From the NCBI GenBank assembly GCA_905147135.1, contig LR990050.1:20272001-20336000 (forward strand): a stretch of DNA of 64,000 nt. Reading direction: 5' to 3'. The DNA comes from Blastobasis lacticolella. Taxonomy: Eukaryota; Arthropoda; Insecta; Lepidoptera; Blastobasidae. A program made the translations under genes and the position numbers. Numbering within the stretch: position 1 is the stretch's first letter; every line of letters begins with the position of its first letter. Positions 45,323-56,100 of this stretch are shown piece by piece. Below the pieces are notes generated by a model that had not been told where the DNA came from, did not search any database, and worked only from the letters and a program-made list of their open reading frames with translations.

Positions 45323-48300
45323 TTACCTAGGTGCCCTATATGCATGGCTTATACATTAAAAACAATAATAACAATAGTTTAAACATTAAAAAATATAATA
45401 AACAGACGAACGGAACCTTAATATAATAAAAAAAGGCATGCGACATTAATCAAAACCGTCTGTTGTATTGAATTTTAGTGAAAGTTCGAAGATGAGTAAT
45501 TTGTGGGATCTGGAGAGTTCAGTCTCGGCTTTGCATTTACCTGTAGATCTTAAAAGACACATCCAAAAAGTAATTATAAATATAATTACTATAATAACCA
45601 AATGATCACGCAATGGAGGAAGTCAACGGCCGCGTGCACCGCGAGCGAGGCAGCCGTCACTGTTGCAATGTGATCACGACTCCCCATTATTAGCAGCTTT
45701 GCAGCGCATTCGCACTTTCACTTTCCAGGGTCTCGCTCGTTATTTACAGAACAATAGTATCGATAGTCCGCCTAGCCGGTCTGGTTGGCACCGGCCTACT
45801 TTATAGACAATTTGAATTTCCTAAAAATATGTCTAAATGAACTAATTAATTAAACAGCTTTCGGAAATATTTTGGTTAATAAAGCCTGCACACAACTTTT
45901 TATAACTAAGTAACTGCTAAAATTTACACTTTTCTTGGATAAGTAGAAGCTGTCATAGGTACCCATTCCTTTAGGTACTTAGAGCGCTTTTACTATTACC
46001 TATCTAATAGAGCGAGTGCGCTTTCAATTAGCGTCGGTGACCGCCGCATTGAATCGGTTGCACGAAAGTTCGCCGCCGTCGTCGTCGTCGGTTTACACAC
46101 GACACCTTGTACACACTAATTTATCTAAATGTAACTCAATTATAAATACAGGGGTCAACGGTAATAATGCACATCAGCTCGTCAGTTGCGGCTTCGTCAT
46201 TTTACTCGCACGGGTGCACGATGTGCATTACTTAGCTCCGACATCTGTGTTCTGGTAGACCTTCAGTCTAGGCTGGGCTTTAGAAAAGGTCTAGGCAGAC
46301 TTCTAATGGGCGCTTGTTCCGACAGTGTGGGGGCTCTATTAGGATTATTTTAGGTGTTTGGTTACGGGTTGGGTTGTTAGGTATAGGTTTATTTGGCTTT
46401 AAATCGGCCTGGTCTGATTAGGCAGGGTGCATGAATTGGGTCCTGGGTCCGTTTGTTGGAGTGGTCATCGATTGGTATGATAGGACTTCTAAAATTAAGT
46501 CATATTGGGTGTGTGAGTAAGCCTTATGAACACAAATAGCGTTAGCTTGATTTAAAAAATAAGGTTTGAATTTCAAATGTGTTCGTTTTGCTCATTGTTC
46601 TCCTTGTTTTTCTAGATTCTTCATTCTATAGTACTCAAGAAGTTAACACGTTTTATTATATTATTCATTCTCCCGATGTTACAGTACTTACATGCAATTC
46701 AATTGTAAGTCTTGCACTACCTTTAAGCCAAACTTACTGAGTGTGGTGGTCGCGTGCGGCGGCATCCATTCCCGGCTTGGGACCTCGCTCGCGACCGCGC
46801 CTCCGCACTTAAACGGCGATGTAATCGCTCAAGGGCTCCACCCTCCAGCTAAATTGCCCTGCACATGCGACTTTTGGCGTGGATGGCCTAGGCTCCTGAA
46901 CTGACAATTACGAGTATAGCCCGTGGCACAGAATATCTATAATGTGGTCAGTGCTTAAGTATGTGCTTGAATTGAAAGCTTTGTTTCATTGAAATTATTT
47001 GATTGGCGTCTAAGTTTGTTAGGAATTAAAACGGAACCTCATTGACATTTAGAGCTTTCGAGAAGAAGCGGATATACGTTCCATTCTTATATGATAGATA
47101 TACCAGATAACCGCACGAAACTCTTTAGCTCGACCTTTCTAATCTAATGTAGGTACTTTAACTTGTCACTTACCATGGGGCGAGATGGCTGTAAAATGGT
47201 TGCCTAGAATATTATTAAAAAGTCTGATCATCGAATGTTGATGTAAACAATCCCTACCTTGAGAGAGATGCTCGCAACCTCGACTATCATTAAAGCCTCG
47301 GGTCAACCTTTGTCTTGTCAAGTACATCCCCCCAGACCGATCTGGTTCCACCTGTCTAGATGCAACTTTTAATACGTACGTTCTTTAGATCCTGTTAAAA
47401 ACTCTCCGGCCATCAGGATTTTTTAACACTGACTTTTTATTAGAATATAGCTACGAAATCAATACGGTGGAAAGATTATCATCATGCATCTAGTAGGTAT
47501 AGTTCATGATTAGAACTTGTAGCAATCCGCCATCGCGATCCCATCAAAGCCCAACGTCTAACGACGTCATATTATGAATATAATCGTTAACAAACACTAA
47601 CAAAAAAACAGGTAGTTTATCGAATGGGCCGGTGATAACGGCCACCACAGTAACCCAATTCCACGGGGAAGGCAGCGCTGCGGCGGGGCCTAATTATGCG
47701 AAATGTCGCGTCACCCCTTCGAGGCTCCAACCAAATATTATGTAGGTCAGATAGAACAACCGCCGCAGCAGGCCAGCCGTGGGAAACAGTGACTGGCTAA
47801 TGGCTAACGCAATTGTGGAATATTATTGACCCATTTGAAGGTAGGCAACCTTTGATAAGATTGTACCTGTGCGATTAGTTTGCTGCGTAGAGTTAGCGTT
47901 GTATTTTCTCATCGATATAAACTGATTTAAAAAATGACGATGTGAATCTATTCCAAAAATTACTTTAAATTTCATAGCGTTAAACATGCAGCCGAAATCG
48001 TAAATGTATAGTTTGCTCTACATCATCCCCTAGCAGAGACGACAACACACAATAATCGCTTTTTGCACTTACTCAATAAACCTCTACATTGCCTCTACAT
48101 TGCTTACTCTACCATAAAAGAGGCAATTAAACTAGGTACCGCAAAAGCAACTACCGTTATCGCCGTAACATTGTAACCGCGCGTAACCGATAACCGATAC
48201 CTTTTATTGTAGATAGAATTACGAACACTTTTGTTAAAGTTAAAATTGTCAGGCAGCTATCAACGTAAATAAATTAAGTTGGCATTTGTTGCCCGTAGAA

Positions 48301-49312
48301 CTAACGCGAGTTCGCGCCGCGCCATAGCAACACGTCCATAACTTTTCCGCGACACGGGCGTGCCGCTACGCCTGGACAGAATCGGTTAATTTTATGCAGT
48401 TCTTCGCATTTTACGACTGTGCTTCCTGGTTGAATATTTCGATGAAAAATCAATACATGAACGATTTTCTTCCTGACCCGCCTGTCAAGCGTCAGAGTTT
48501 ATGGCAAAACACTCTACTAATGTAACAGACGGAGGTTTAAGTCTAGTAGTGGACTTTTGTATTATTTGATTTTATAAGGTACAACAACAGCACAAATGTA
48601 TTACAATATTCTTAAGTAACATATAAAATAACAGATGTTCTGATACATAACTTATATTTCCATTCCGATCGCCAACATGATATAGATACTCTGGCACTAG
48701 TAGTAATAGTAACCCAAGACGCACGTGAGCTGGGCTGCGCGCGCGCCCGCACCGTGCATTGTGTCCGTAACAATATCCCAGTACGTGGCGCCGCCTTGGC
48801 ACACATCGCGCCCCGGGACTGTGTTCACTACGAAATATTACACTATACGCTGAACGCCACTTTTGGCTTTCGGGTGCTCAGTGTCCGTGCCATACCTATA
48901 TGCCATATATGTAGGACACATTGGATCAAAACCTAATTTAAAATTAAATATAGCTAAATTGTCTTATCTTTCCTTGACAAGAGTTTGACGTCATTAGTTT
49001 ATACGGTTTCGGAGTTTAGTGACCCTGAAAAAAAAGTAATCTACTGATCCCACAATGCCCCTACCTAGATACAGACCCTACCTACATAATGTCATTTCTG
49101 ACACGTTTTTAATAAATATTATTACTTATTACCATGCGAAAGAATTATAAATCTATAAATTACATTATAATTTGGACGTCTTAAAGGCTAGAGAGATTGT
49201 AATAACTTGTTTCTAGACAAACATGTTCCATCTTCGGCCAAATGCCTAGCTAGTTCTAATATAAAAAATATTAATTTCTGCGAATGACTTCTTAGGGAGT
49301 TGTAACAACCGC
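45323..49312. other. non-coding, no gene recognised
   Basis: Small GC-rich spots near 45630, 46060 (a (GTC)n run), 46770, 47670, 48320 and 48740 have frames open for 60-80 codons but no splice context or recognised protein. A short duplication of cctctacattg lies near 48085. The rest is AT-rich with nothing to report. Confidence 0.4.
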
Positions 49313-49668
49313 AATTTTAAGAGAGGTAGGGCATAGCGGGGTATCCCGTTCGAATAGGAGCCGCCAGACTGGGGAAGTACCTCCACCTTACAGAATACCG
49401 CAGCTAAACAATATTTTTTTAAATATATATTGTGTTTCTGCCGGTGAGTAAGGTTTCCAGTTCTCCATGGGGTGGGAATTTGGGGAACCGTGGCTTTGGC
49501 AGTGGAGAGACATTGCCTTTTTGCTGCCAGAGTAACGTGTTATAGAGGTGGGCAACGCATTGGCGATACTCTCGGTGTTACTAATGTCTATAGGCAGTGG
49601 TGACCACTTTCAATCAGGTGTCCCGCTTGCCTGTTTGCCTACCGTATGACATAAAAAATAAAAAAAAC
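49313..49668 (+). mobile_element. 345-bp non-autonomous repeat, copy 1
   Basis: It runs from aagagaggtagggcatagcgg through ggtatcccgttcgaatagga, accttacagaataccgcag, tggggaaccgtggc, tgctgccagagtaacgtgttatagagg, gggcaacgcattggcgatac, gtgaccactttcaatcaggt and cccgcttgcctgtttgccta to an A-rich end. It has no open frame. Copy 2 at 50360-50695 aligns throughout. The last 60 bp also match the end of the Jockey-like element at 51.84 kb. Confidence 0.8.
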
Positions 49669-50359
49669 CCTTGGGGTACTTGTAGTTATAAATACTTAGC
49701 TAACTTGGAACGACTGTCAAAAAACCGCAGTCCAAGCCGCGGGCGGCCTGCGCGCGCGCTGCGGCTTCACGCAGAATTGCACAAACAGTTTAAACTACAA
49801 CCGACACGTGACCCGGTCGCGTGATCTGTCGATTTAGAATTTGATTTGTTGTGGAGTTTATGCGTGGGATTCGTGTTTGCCCAATATTCGATATGGTTTA
49901 GAATACAAACGGTCTCGTTTACCTATAGTTAATAGGGGGGTCTTTGATCAGGTCAGATTTCAGCAGGAAATCACTGATGGTGGTCAGTTAAGGAATGCTA
50001 CGAGACAACACTTAAAAAATCCGCCATCAATCCTGGTCCTGGTCACGGAATTGTTTTGTAGGAAGGTGTAAGCAGGTAACCAGTAAACAGGAGACAATAT
50101 TATCTAGGAAGGTTTTTAGAGTAATCCAAATTACTCTTAACAAGGCAGGTTAGTAATATTAGCAATTTCACCGACTCCAAATATACCTAAACCTACCTAC
50201 CTACAGGGGCTTCGTGCGCGGGCGCACTTTTCGCCACACTGTGCCTTCCGGGAATACATATTAAGCTAAATGAAAACATCTGCCTTGGCCATCTAAACAA
50301 CAAAGCATTTTATAATCTTACACACTTCAATTCTATTATTTGATTACTCTGGCTTAAAA

Positions 50360-50695
50360 ATAAGAGGGTAGGACGTAGCGGGGAATCCCGTTCGAATAGG
50401 ACCCGCCCGAATGGGGAAGAACCTTCACCTTACAGAATACCGCAGCCAAACAATACTATGTTGAATAATATTGTGTTTTTTCCGGTGAGCAAGCCGCTCC
50501 GTAGGGTGGGATTTAGGGAACCGTGGCTTCGGTAGTGGAGGGGCATTTGCCTTTTCGCTGCCAGAGCAACGTGTTATAGAGGTGGATAACGCATTGGCGA
50601 CACCCCTGGTGTTGCTAATGTCTATAGGCAGCGGTGACCACTTTCCAGCAGGTGGCCCGCTTGCCTGTTTGCCTACCGTAAAACAAAAAAAAAAT
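50360..50695 (+). mobile_element. 345-bp non-autonomous repeat, copy 2
   Basis: The same order as copy 1: gagggtaggacgtagcggg, aatcccgttcgaatagga, accttacagaataccgcag, gggaaccgtggc, gctgccagagcaacgtgttatagagg, cattggcgacacc, gtgaccactttccagcaggt and cccgcttgcctgtttgccta, then an A-rich tail. It lies 1.05 kb from copy 1 in the same orientation. Confidence 0.8.
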
Positions 50696-51042
50696 AGAAA
50701 ATTAAGAAAACCGCCTCGAAATCGCTCTATCCCTTTGGGAGCTACGATGCTACGGCTTAGACAGGCACACATACCTATTACCCATACACACATATTGTGG
50801 AATTGAGATATGCGGCATTGGGTTGAAATTCCTAGTTATTTTGGTGTGACATGTTCACAACACCGCGTTAAGTGGCGCCGTGATTGGGCATAAAGTCAAG
50901 AGCTTTGATGGCATTGCATTGATCGCCTTTCGAAGCTCCTAATTAACCCCTGACAGCTTTTGAAAACCATCCACGATTACTAATGGGTCGTCGAATTTGA
51001 ACACAATTCCCTGTAACAAAACGATTTATATAATACTAGCGG

Positions 51043-51110
51043 AACCGGCGCGACTTCGATCGCATACGCCTACTTCACCCCTACCTACATAGATACATAG
51101 GGACAGACGA
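51043..51110 (+). repeat. RTE/SINE-like 3' end fragment
   Basis: actagcggaaccggcgcgacttcg, tacttcacccctac and catagggacagacga recall the 43440-43815 copy, shortened. Confidence 0.45.
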
Positions 51111-51184
51111 CGATAGTATGTGGGTAGGTACCTACCTGTCCCGGTCACTCGTAGATTCATACCTACATAACGTCACAGCCAGGC

Positions 51185-51295
51185 AATGTGGTCTCTGCCT
51201 GACTACCTCTACGGTAGGTACGGTAGGCAGATACCACATTGTTCCACTTGCTACGGTCCTGACAGACCTCTTCGATGCCTCCGACACCTTTTTGC
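51185..51295. repeat. dispersed repeat fragment, copy 3, with inverted repeat
   Basis: caatgtggtctctgcctgac and gtaggcagataccacattg are near-complements, and cttgctacggtcctgacagacctcttcgatgcctccgac follows. Related pieces are at 12785 and 29465. Confidence 0.45.
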
Positions 51296-51318
51296 GCTAA
51301 GTATTGAGCGATAACGTT

Positions 51319-51402
51319 TTGGTGGCCACATGGTTAAGGAATCTGACTCGTAAGCGAGAGGTACCGGCTTCCAATCCCGCTCTTTCCTGAGTTATGTACA
51401 TA
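51319..51402 (+). repeat. SINE head fragment
   Basis: ttggtggccacatggttaagg, ctcgtaagcgagaggtacc and gagttatgtacat. Only the tRNA-like head and first bases of the body are present. Confidence 0.65.
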
Positions 51403-51469
51403 AATAATTTATAACAGTTACAGAAAAAATATTTACAATAAACAACAAAAATTAACACTTTCACTAATA

Positions 51470-51835
51470 TTATTTATTTAAAAATTCATCCACACCGATG
51501 TCCCCTGGAATGGTGTCTAGGAAGCTAGCTGCGTTGCCTAAATAGCAATGCTTATACTCTGTCCGAGGAACGAGCCAGCTGGTCATCTGAGATGTCAATT
51601 AACTTTTTGCTAAAATCTTTAAAAAGCTTTAACGCATCAGGGCCCCACGGTCCCAACGTCTCGACCCCAAACGGCTGTAATATGAAGTCCTGGGCTAAGC
51701 TTTCATATCTTTTCTACGTTTGAGGTCCTCAGCAGCAGAGGCCGCAGCTCCAGCACTGCGGGCGTTAGAGGTTACATGTGTGTCCACGGCGGTAGTGTCC
51801 CACACCAGCGTTAGCGGTTAACGGTCCACGGTGTT
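51470..51835 (-). mobile_element. C-terminal fragment of the same RT family as 19.8-21.4 kb
   Basis: On the minus strand the frame reads L-K-R-R-K near the start, F-G-V-E-T-L-G-P-W-G-P-D-A-L-K-L-F-K after small shifts, I-D-I-S-D-D-Q-L-A-R-S, then S-I-S-I-A-I and, after a small deletion, G-N-A-A-S-F-L-D-T-I-P-G-D-I-G-V-D-E-F, stop at 51470-51472. The copy at 19.8-21.4 kb ends L-S-L-A-I-Q-R-G-N-A-A-S-L-L-G-T-F. The shared A-I-(Q-R)-G-N-A-A-S block ties the two together. It is frameshifted and inactive. Confidence 0.6.
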
Positions 51836-52250
51836 TTTTTTATATTACACGGCAGACAAACAGGCAAGCGGGCCCCCTGATGGAAAGTGGTCCATTCGAA
51901 TCGTACGAGCGAGAAACGTTCTTTCGAAGCTTCGCGTGGTAACCAACAGAGGGTCTACGTAGTGGGGATGAGCACCCAGCCCACGGCGGGTGGTGCGATG
52001 GCGGAATAGTGCTGTGGGCACAAGATCGAAAACTTCCTCGCAACACCCCCCATTGTACAGCAGATAGAACACACACAGGGAGCCAAAGTCCCTTCGGTTA
52101 GCCAGTGGTGCTAACTTGCTTGTTTGTATGGGATCGTCGACAATTCGTACGTCGCGTCTCTGTACGGAGTCCAGAGGATTAAGCAGGTCGGCAGTTTCGG
52201 CGGCCCAAAGATGGGAACAATACTCCATAAGAGGCCGCATCTGTGCCTAG
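51836..52250 (-). mobile_element. Jockey/CR1-like ORF2 C-terminal fragment with 3' tail
   Basis: On the minus strand 132 codons are open (52240 to 51845): M-E-Y-C-S-H-L-W-A, L-D-S-V-Q-R-R-D-V-R-I-V-D-D, S-L-C-V-F-Y-L-L-Y-N-G, F-R-H-R-T-T-R-R. These are the conserved C-terminal words after the reverse transcriptase of Jockey/CR1-type elements. It is 5' truncated, as is usual for target-primed insertion. The last part (ccactttccatcaggggg, cccgcttgcctgtttgtctg, then an A-rich end at 51840) is the element's 3' end and is shared with the 345-bp repeats. Confidence 0.75.
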
Positions 52251-52298
52251 TACAGCAGCAGGCACTGCCCTAGGGTAAAGTATCGCCTGGACCGGTTA

Positions 52299-52388
52299 AT
52301 ACCTAATCTTCCAAATCTTGGATCATGGTCAAGGCAGACACCGGGCTCTCATGCGCGCGAGCAAACCGCGTCATTAACGCCAAGATAC
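52299..52388 (+). repeat. SINE 3' tail fragment
   Basis: ttccaaatcttggatcatggtcaaggcaga, ccgggctctcatgcgcgcgag and gcgtcattaacgccaagat match the SINE tail. Confidence 0.6.
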
Positions 52389-52835
52389 TAAGCGAGCGAC
52401 GTAGACCTTAACCTCTTTACGAAACATAAATTCTCGTACACATATAACAAAGTATTTTTTAAAGAGAATTATTCAAATTGCTCGTAGTTTGCTTTACCTG
52501 TGAAGGTCAACATTTGTGTGTCTGAGAGGTGGTCGAGGAAAATATCTCGGGTTGAAGGTCAGTGGAACGTTTCGGCAACAGACGAACTCGCAGACAGAGC
52601 CGGGGAAGTCACCCGCGACCTCGCGGTGCGCGCGCGCTGCGACGTGGAACTGACTAATGTCTGACTCAGCCATTCAATTGCTCTTACTTGGACCATCGAA
52701 GTTATGTAGCTACTTACCTAGTGTAAAAGAATGAAGTACCTCTGGCCAAAACCGAAGCCGAAGAATAAATCAACAAATCAAATCTGAGATTCAGCTAGGT
52801 AAATCAATAAGAAATGGAGTATGATGAATAAACTT

Positions 52836-52962
52836 CAGTTCTTCAGAGGCGGGCAACGCATTGGTGACTCCCTTGGTGTTGCTGGTTTTCATAGGCGGCG
52901 GTGATCACATTTTACATCAGGTGACCCGCTTGCCTGTTTGTCTGCTGTATAACATAAAAAAT
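52836..52962 (+). repeat. 3' end of a Jockey-like element or 345-bp repeat
   Basis: gaggcgggcaacgcattgg, tgactcccttggtgttgctg, gtgatcacattttacatcagg and tgacccgcttgcctgtttgtctg, then acataaaaaat, match the last 120 bp of the 345-bp repeats. Confidence 0.7.
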
Positions 52963-55030
52963 ACGAGACTAACCACCAACTACAACGATACCTAGATACA
53001 ATTTATATCTTTACCTACGTACCTATTTTGTCGTTTCGGTTATCGCTATTCGTATAGCGTTAGTACATATTTGTTTCAGCACGTTGAATCTAAGCGCCAC
53101 GCTTGAGTAACGTCCTCTAAATAACACGAACTGATGCTCGATTACACTCGACTTTAGGCGACGCTTATGTTGATTTATGATATTCCTATTAAATAACATT
53201 GCACCAACACCAACCGTAAGTAAAAACTGAACTCGTTAGGTGACTCCTAACTTTATGAAACCGATTTTGGGACTCCTAAATACTTAGGAATAGCATAAGG
53301 CGTCAACTTAAGGCGTTCATGTCCAGAATCCAGATGCGTCGTAATGCGTACGCGCAAGAGACGAGGTAGAGCAAGTCAGCGTAGTATAGCGTATGCCATT
53401 GTTTTTGTTAGAAGTTGTTCTTGTTGGCTGACTGTCAAGTTTAGCGCAAAGTTATCTAGCGCCCACTCTAGGCGCCGCGCGCAGACGCTGCGCCCGCCCG
53501 CGCCTCCATTATGTCACCGAACAAGGGACATTTTATGGATAATACGTGACCACAGTTTACCTTATCGTGACCTTGTCATACGAATCAGTATTCATCCCAA
53601 CTAATGCCAGTGGACAGGTAAATATTATTTAGGATATAAACCACGATTGAAATCGTAAAATAGTAGGTAATTAAGTATAAGCACCTACATCGTAGCGGCA
53701 AATAACTGCCATTTTACATTAGTCTAATTCGTATCATTATTTGATACAATCTACTTTTGAGTTAGGTACCATATACCGATATTTTAAATATTATACGTAT
53801 CTAATGACCGGATATTGTGACTGATAATGATAAGTATTAAAAAATGTACTCCCACAAAAAAAGCATGTAATCGCTAGGTGGAGCAGCTGTTGTTTCCATG
53901 GACTCGTACTCGTAATTTTACAAAATTATCTATACAGAAACATTAAACTTTAACATATTTCCGGTATCGGCCTTGCAGTGATGAGCTGATGTAATCCAAT
54001 GGACACCAAGATACGCGGTTGGACTGGTACCTCGTATTTAATTACCTTTAGTTATAAGTAAATAAATAAAAAGTGGCTACGATAACTGTTTACCATCATG
54101 ACAACATGGAACCAATACCCAATGACCAATGGAAACAATACCCTGATACACATCAGGGTATTGTTTCTAATCTACTTGATGAAATACGATGCGAAACAAT
54201 ACAATTTATATAATTCTGAAAGAAATTGCTTGAAGCTATAATGTATTATTGACTATTGTTAAAAATAAAATCAGTCGATGGACTTGTACAGGTTTTTATC
54301 ATACATCAACGCATTTAAAAATCGACCTGATCATGTAAAATATTACTAGTAGATACCTAAACAAATAATTATAGGTATAGAATTTAGAATAGATATAGAA
54401 TTTAATTTACTCTTTCAACATTCCAATAACCACTCAAGTGGATAAACATCGCGTCATGTAAACAAGTAGCTCCCGTAAATAAATTCGTTTTAAATAGTAA
54501 ATTAGGCTGTAAAGTGATTAAATTCCATTAAATGTAATTATAATAACTTGAATTAGAAGTGTAAAGTGTTATCCAAACATATCAACGACAAAATGTGATA
54601 AATTTATACATGATAATATAAGCCTGGACAGTTGATAAATCTCGGCTTGATTAATAACAATCTATTATTGATTTTATATAACAAGAAAAACAATTGGTGC
54701 AGTGTCAACATTAGTATAACATTTATAGCTACCTAAACTCATAAACTCTATAGTGATATAATAACAAACAGAAAGAGTTCAAAACTAACATCAACATTTC
54801 CCGCCAAAAGCTTTGAATACCTACCTAATTACAAATCCTGATTTTGAATACTTAATAATACTTAATTTGGTAAGACTTTTATGCATAAATATTGAGAACT
54901 AACGTGTAATAGTGAAAAACAAGTGAAAATCGTGAAAAGTTTTCAACGGTTTTTAAAAAGGACGCCGAATTTGAAATTGGTTGATTTTCATTTTTACTGC
55001 TTTCAAAAATAAGAGACCTCTAATTTCGCA
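52963..55030. other. non-coding, one hairpin
   Basis: AT-rich sequence with a GC-rich spot near 53340-53520 that has a frame open for 86 codons but no splice context. The only defined feature is the hairpin at 54132-54167. Confidence 0.45.
54132..54167. repeat. perfect hairpin, 16-bp arms, 4-nt loop
   Basis: GAAACAATACCCTGAT at 54132-54147 is exactly complemented at 54152-54167 with loop acac. Just upstream, ggaaccaataccc and ggaaacaataccc form an imperfect direct repeat. Confidence 0.85.
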
Positions 55031-55036
55031 TTTGCG

Positions 55037-55127
55037 TGAACGGATGCAGTAGCCGAGCGGATTCAAGTCGTAGTATTTGGCTTAAGGGACTAGTCCTCCA
55101 AGTAAGGGTTCGAAACTCGTCCGTGCA
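55037..55127 (+). tRNA. tRNA-like sequence with intact A and B boxes (Leu/Ser-type or tRNA-derived)
   Basis: tagccgagcgg at 55050-55060 fits the polymerase III A box and ggttcgaaact at 55107-55117 fits the B box. A T-rich tract from about 55131 could terminate transcription. TGAACGG at 55037 pairs with CCGTGCA at 55121 at six of seven positions. The 91-nt length and the A-box form resemble class II (Leu or Ser) tRNAs. The anticodon and T stems are poorly paired, so a working tRNA is doubtful. It is not the head of the common SINE in this window. Confidence 0.4.
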
Positions 55128-55382
55128 GAATTATTTTTTTTTTCTTTTGTTTATTTCACAAAACTATTGTATTATACTGTTATTTTTTTTTTTCTTTTCT
55201 AATTCATAAAAACGATATAATTAACTGTCATTGTCCTCTGTGCGTGTCTGTTCAAGAACTGGTGACATACATAAAACATTGTTCAAGATTTATTGTTGTA
55301 TATATGTAGGAAATTAGGGTAACATTTTAGATTCTTCTCTTCTATTAATGTGTAACTACCTAAAAATGTGTTAATTTGTATC

Positions 55383-56006
55383 CTGTGATGCAGGAACTTG
55401 TTTGTATTACAGTTAGTGCTGAAAAGGAACAGAAAAGTTCATCTCTTCGTGACTAGATGTCGCTAAATTCCCGATTATATTAAACTTTGTATAAAAACTA
55501 GGCGATTTTGTTGTTTTTTTAGTATTTGTTATTATTTTCAATTCGCCATAAGTATTATAACCATAACTACTGTTCAGAATACTAAATCTGTTTTTTACTA
55601 TCAGCCATTAACGTAGGTTTACCTAGTATTAGTATTGATTTCGTGTAGACGTTTAGGAGTCCCCATTTCGAAAATTTCAGTTAAGATGATCTTATTTTTT
55701 CCTTTTTTTGTAACAACATACAGATTTAAAATCTGTTGACTACGACGTCGTGAATATTGATGTAAGCTGTGAAAAGCCATAGTTTATCTATTCGTTAATA
55801 GATGTCGCTAGACAGCCGATACATACCTAGGTGTAATTTCGAAGTGTGTATTGTATATATAGGTAATAAATAAATAAGTATTCATATAATATACTATTTT
55901 CCTAGTAGGAACCTATGTAAAAAAACTATATTAAGTAGGTATATATTTCTGTGATACAGGAATCTGGAAGTTACGTGCTAAATACGTTCAGAAAACTAAA
56001 TCTGTT
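55383..56006 (+). repeat. internal short repeats in the element's 5' region
   Basis: CTGTGATgCAGGAA occurs at 55383 and 55949, TAGATGTCGCTA at 55454 and 55799, and gttcagaa-actaaatctgtt at 55572 and 55986. The spacing differs among the three pairs. This suggests an old, rearranged duplication of 5' promoter-like units, though short matches may be chance or shared lepidopteran motifs. Confidence 0.35.
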
Positions 56007-56100
56007 CGTGACTTGTTTTTTGTATTATTTTACTAACGAAAATAAACTAAAGTCTAATTAAGTAGGTATACCTACATACACCTGAATAACTATTGCGAAA

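Noticed and set aside
17560..51402. Functional tRNA genes at the SINE heads
   Set aside because: Heads keep A and B boxes but lack paired acceptor stems and occur in many copies joined to the same non-tRNA body.
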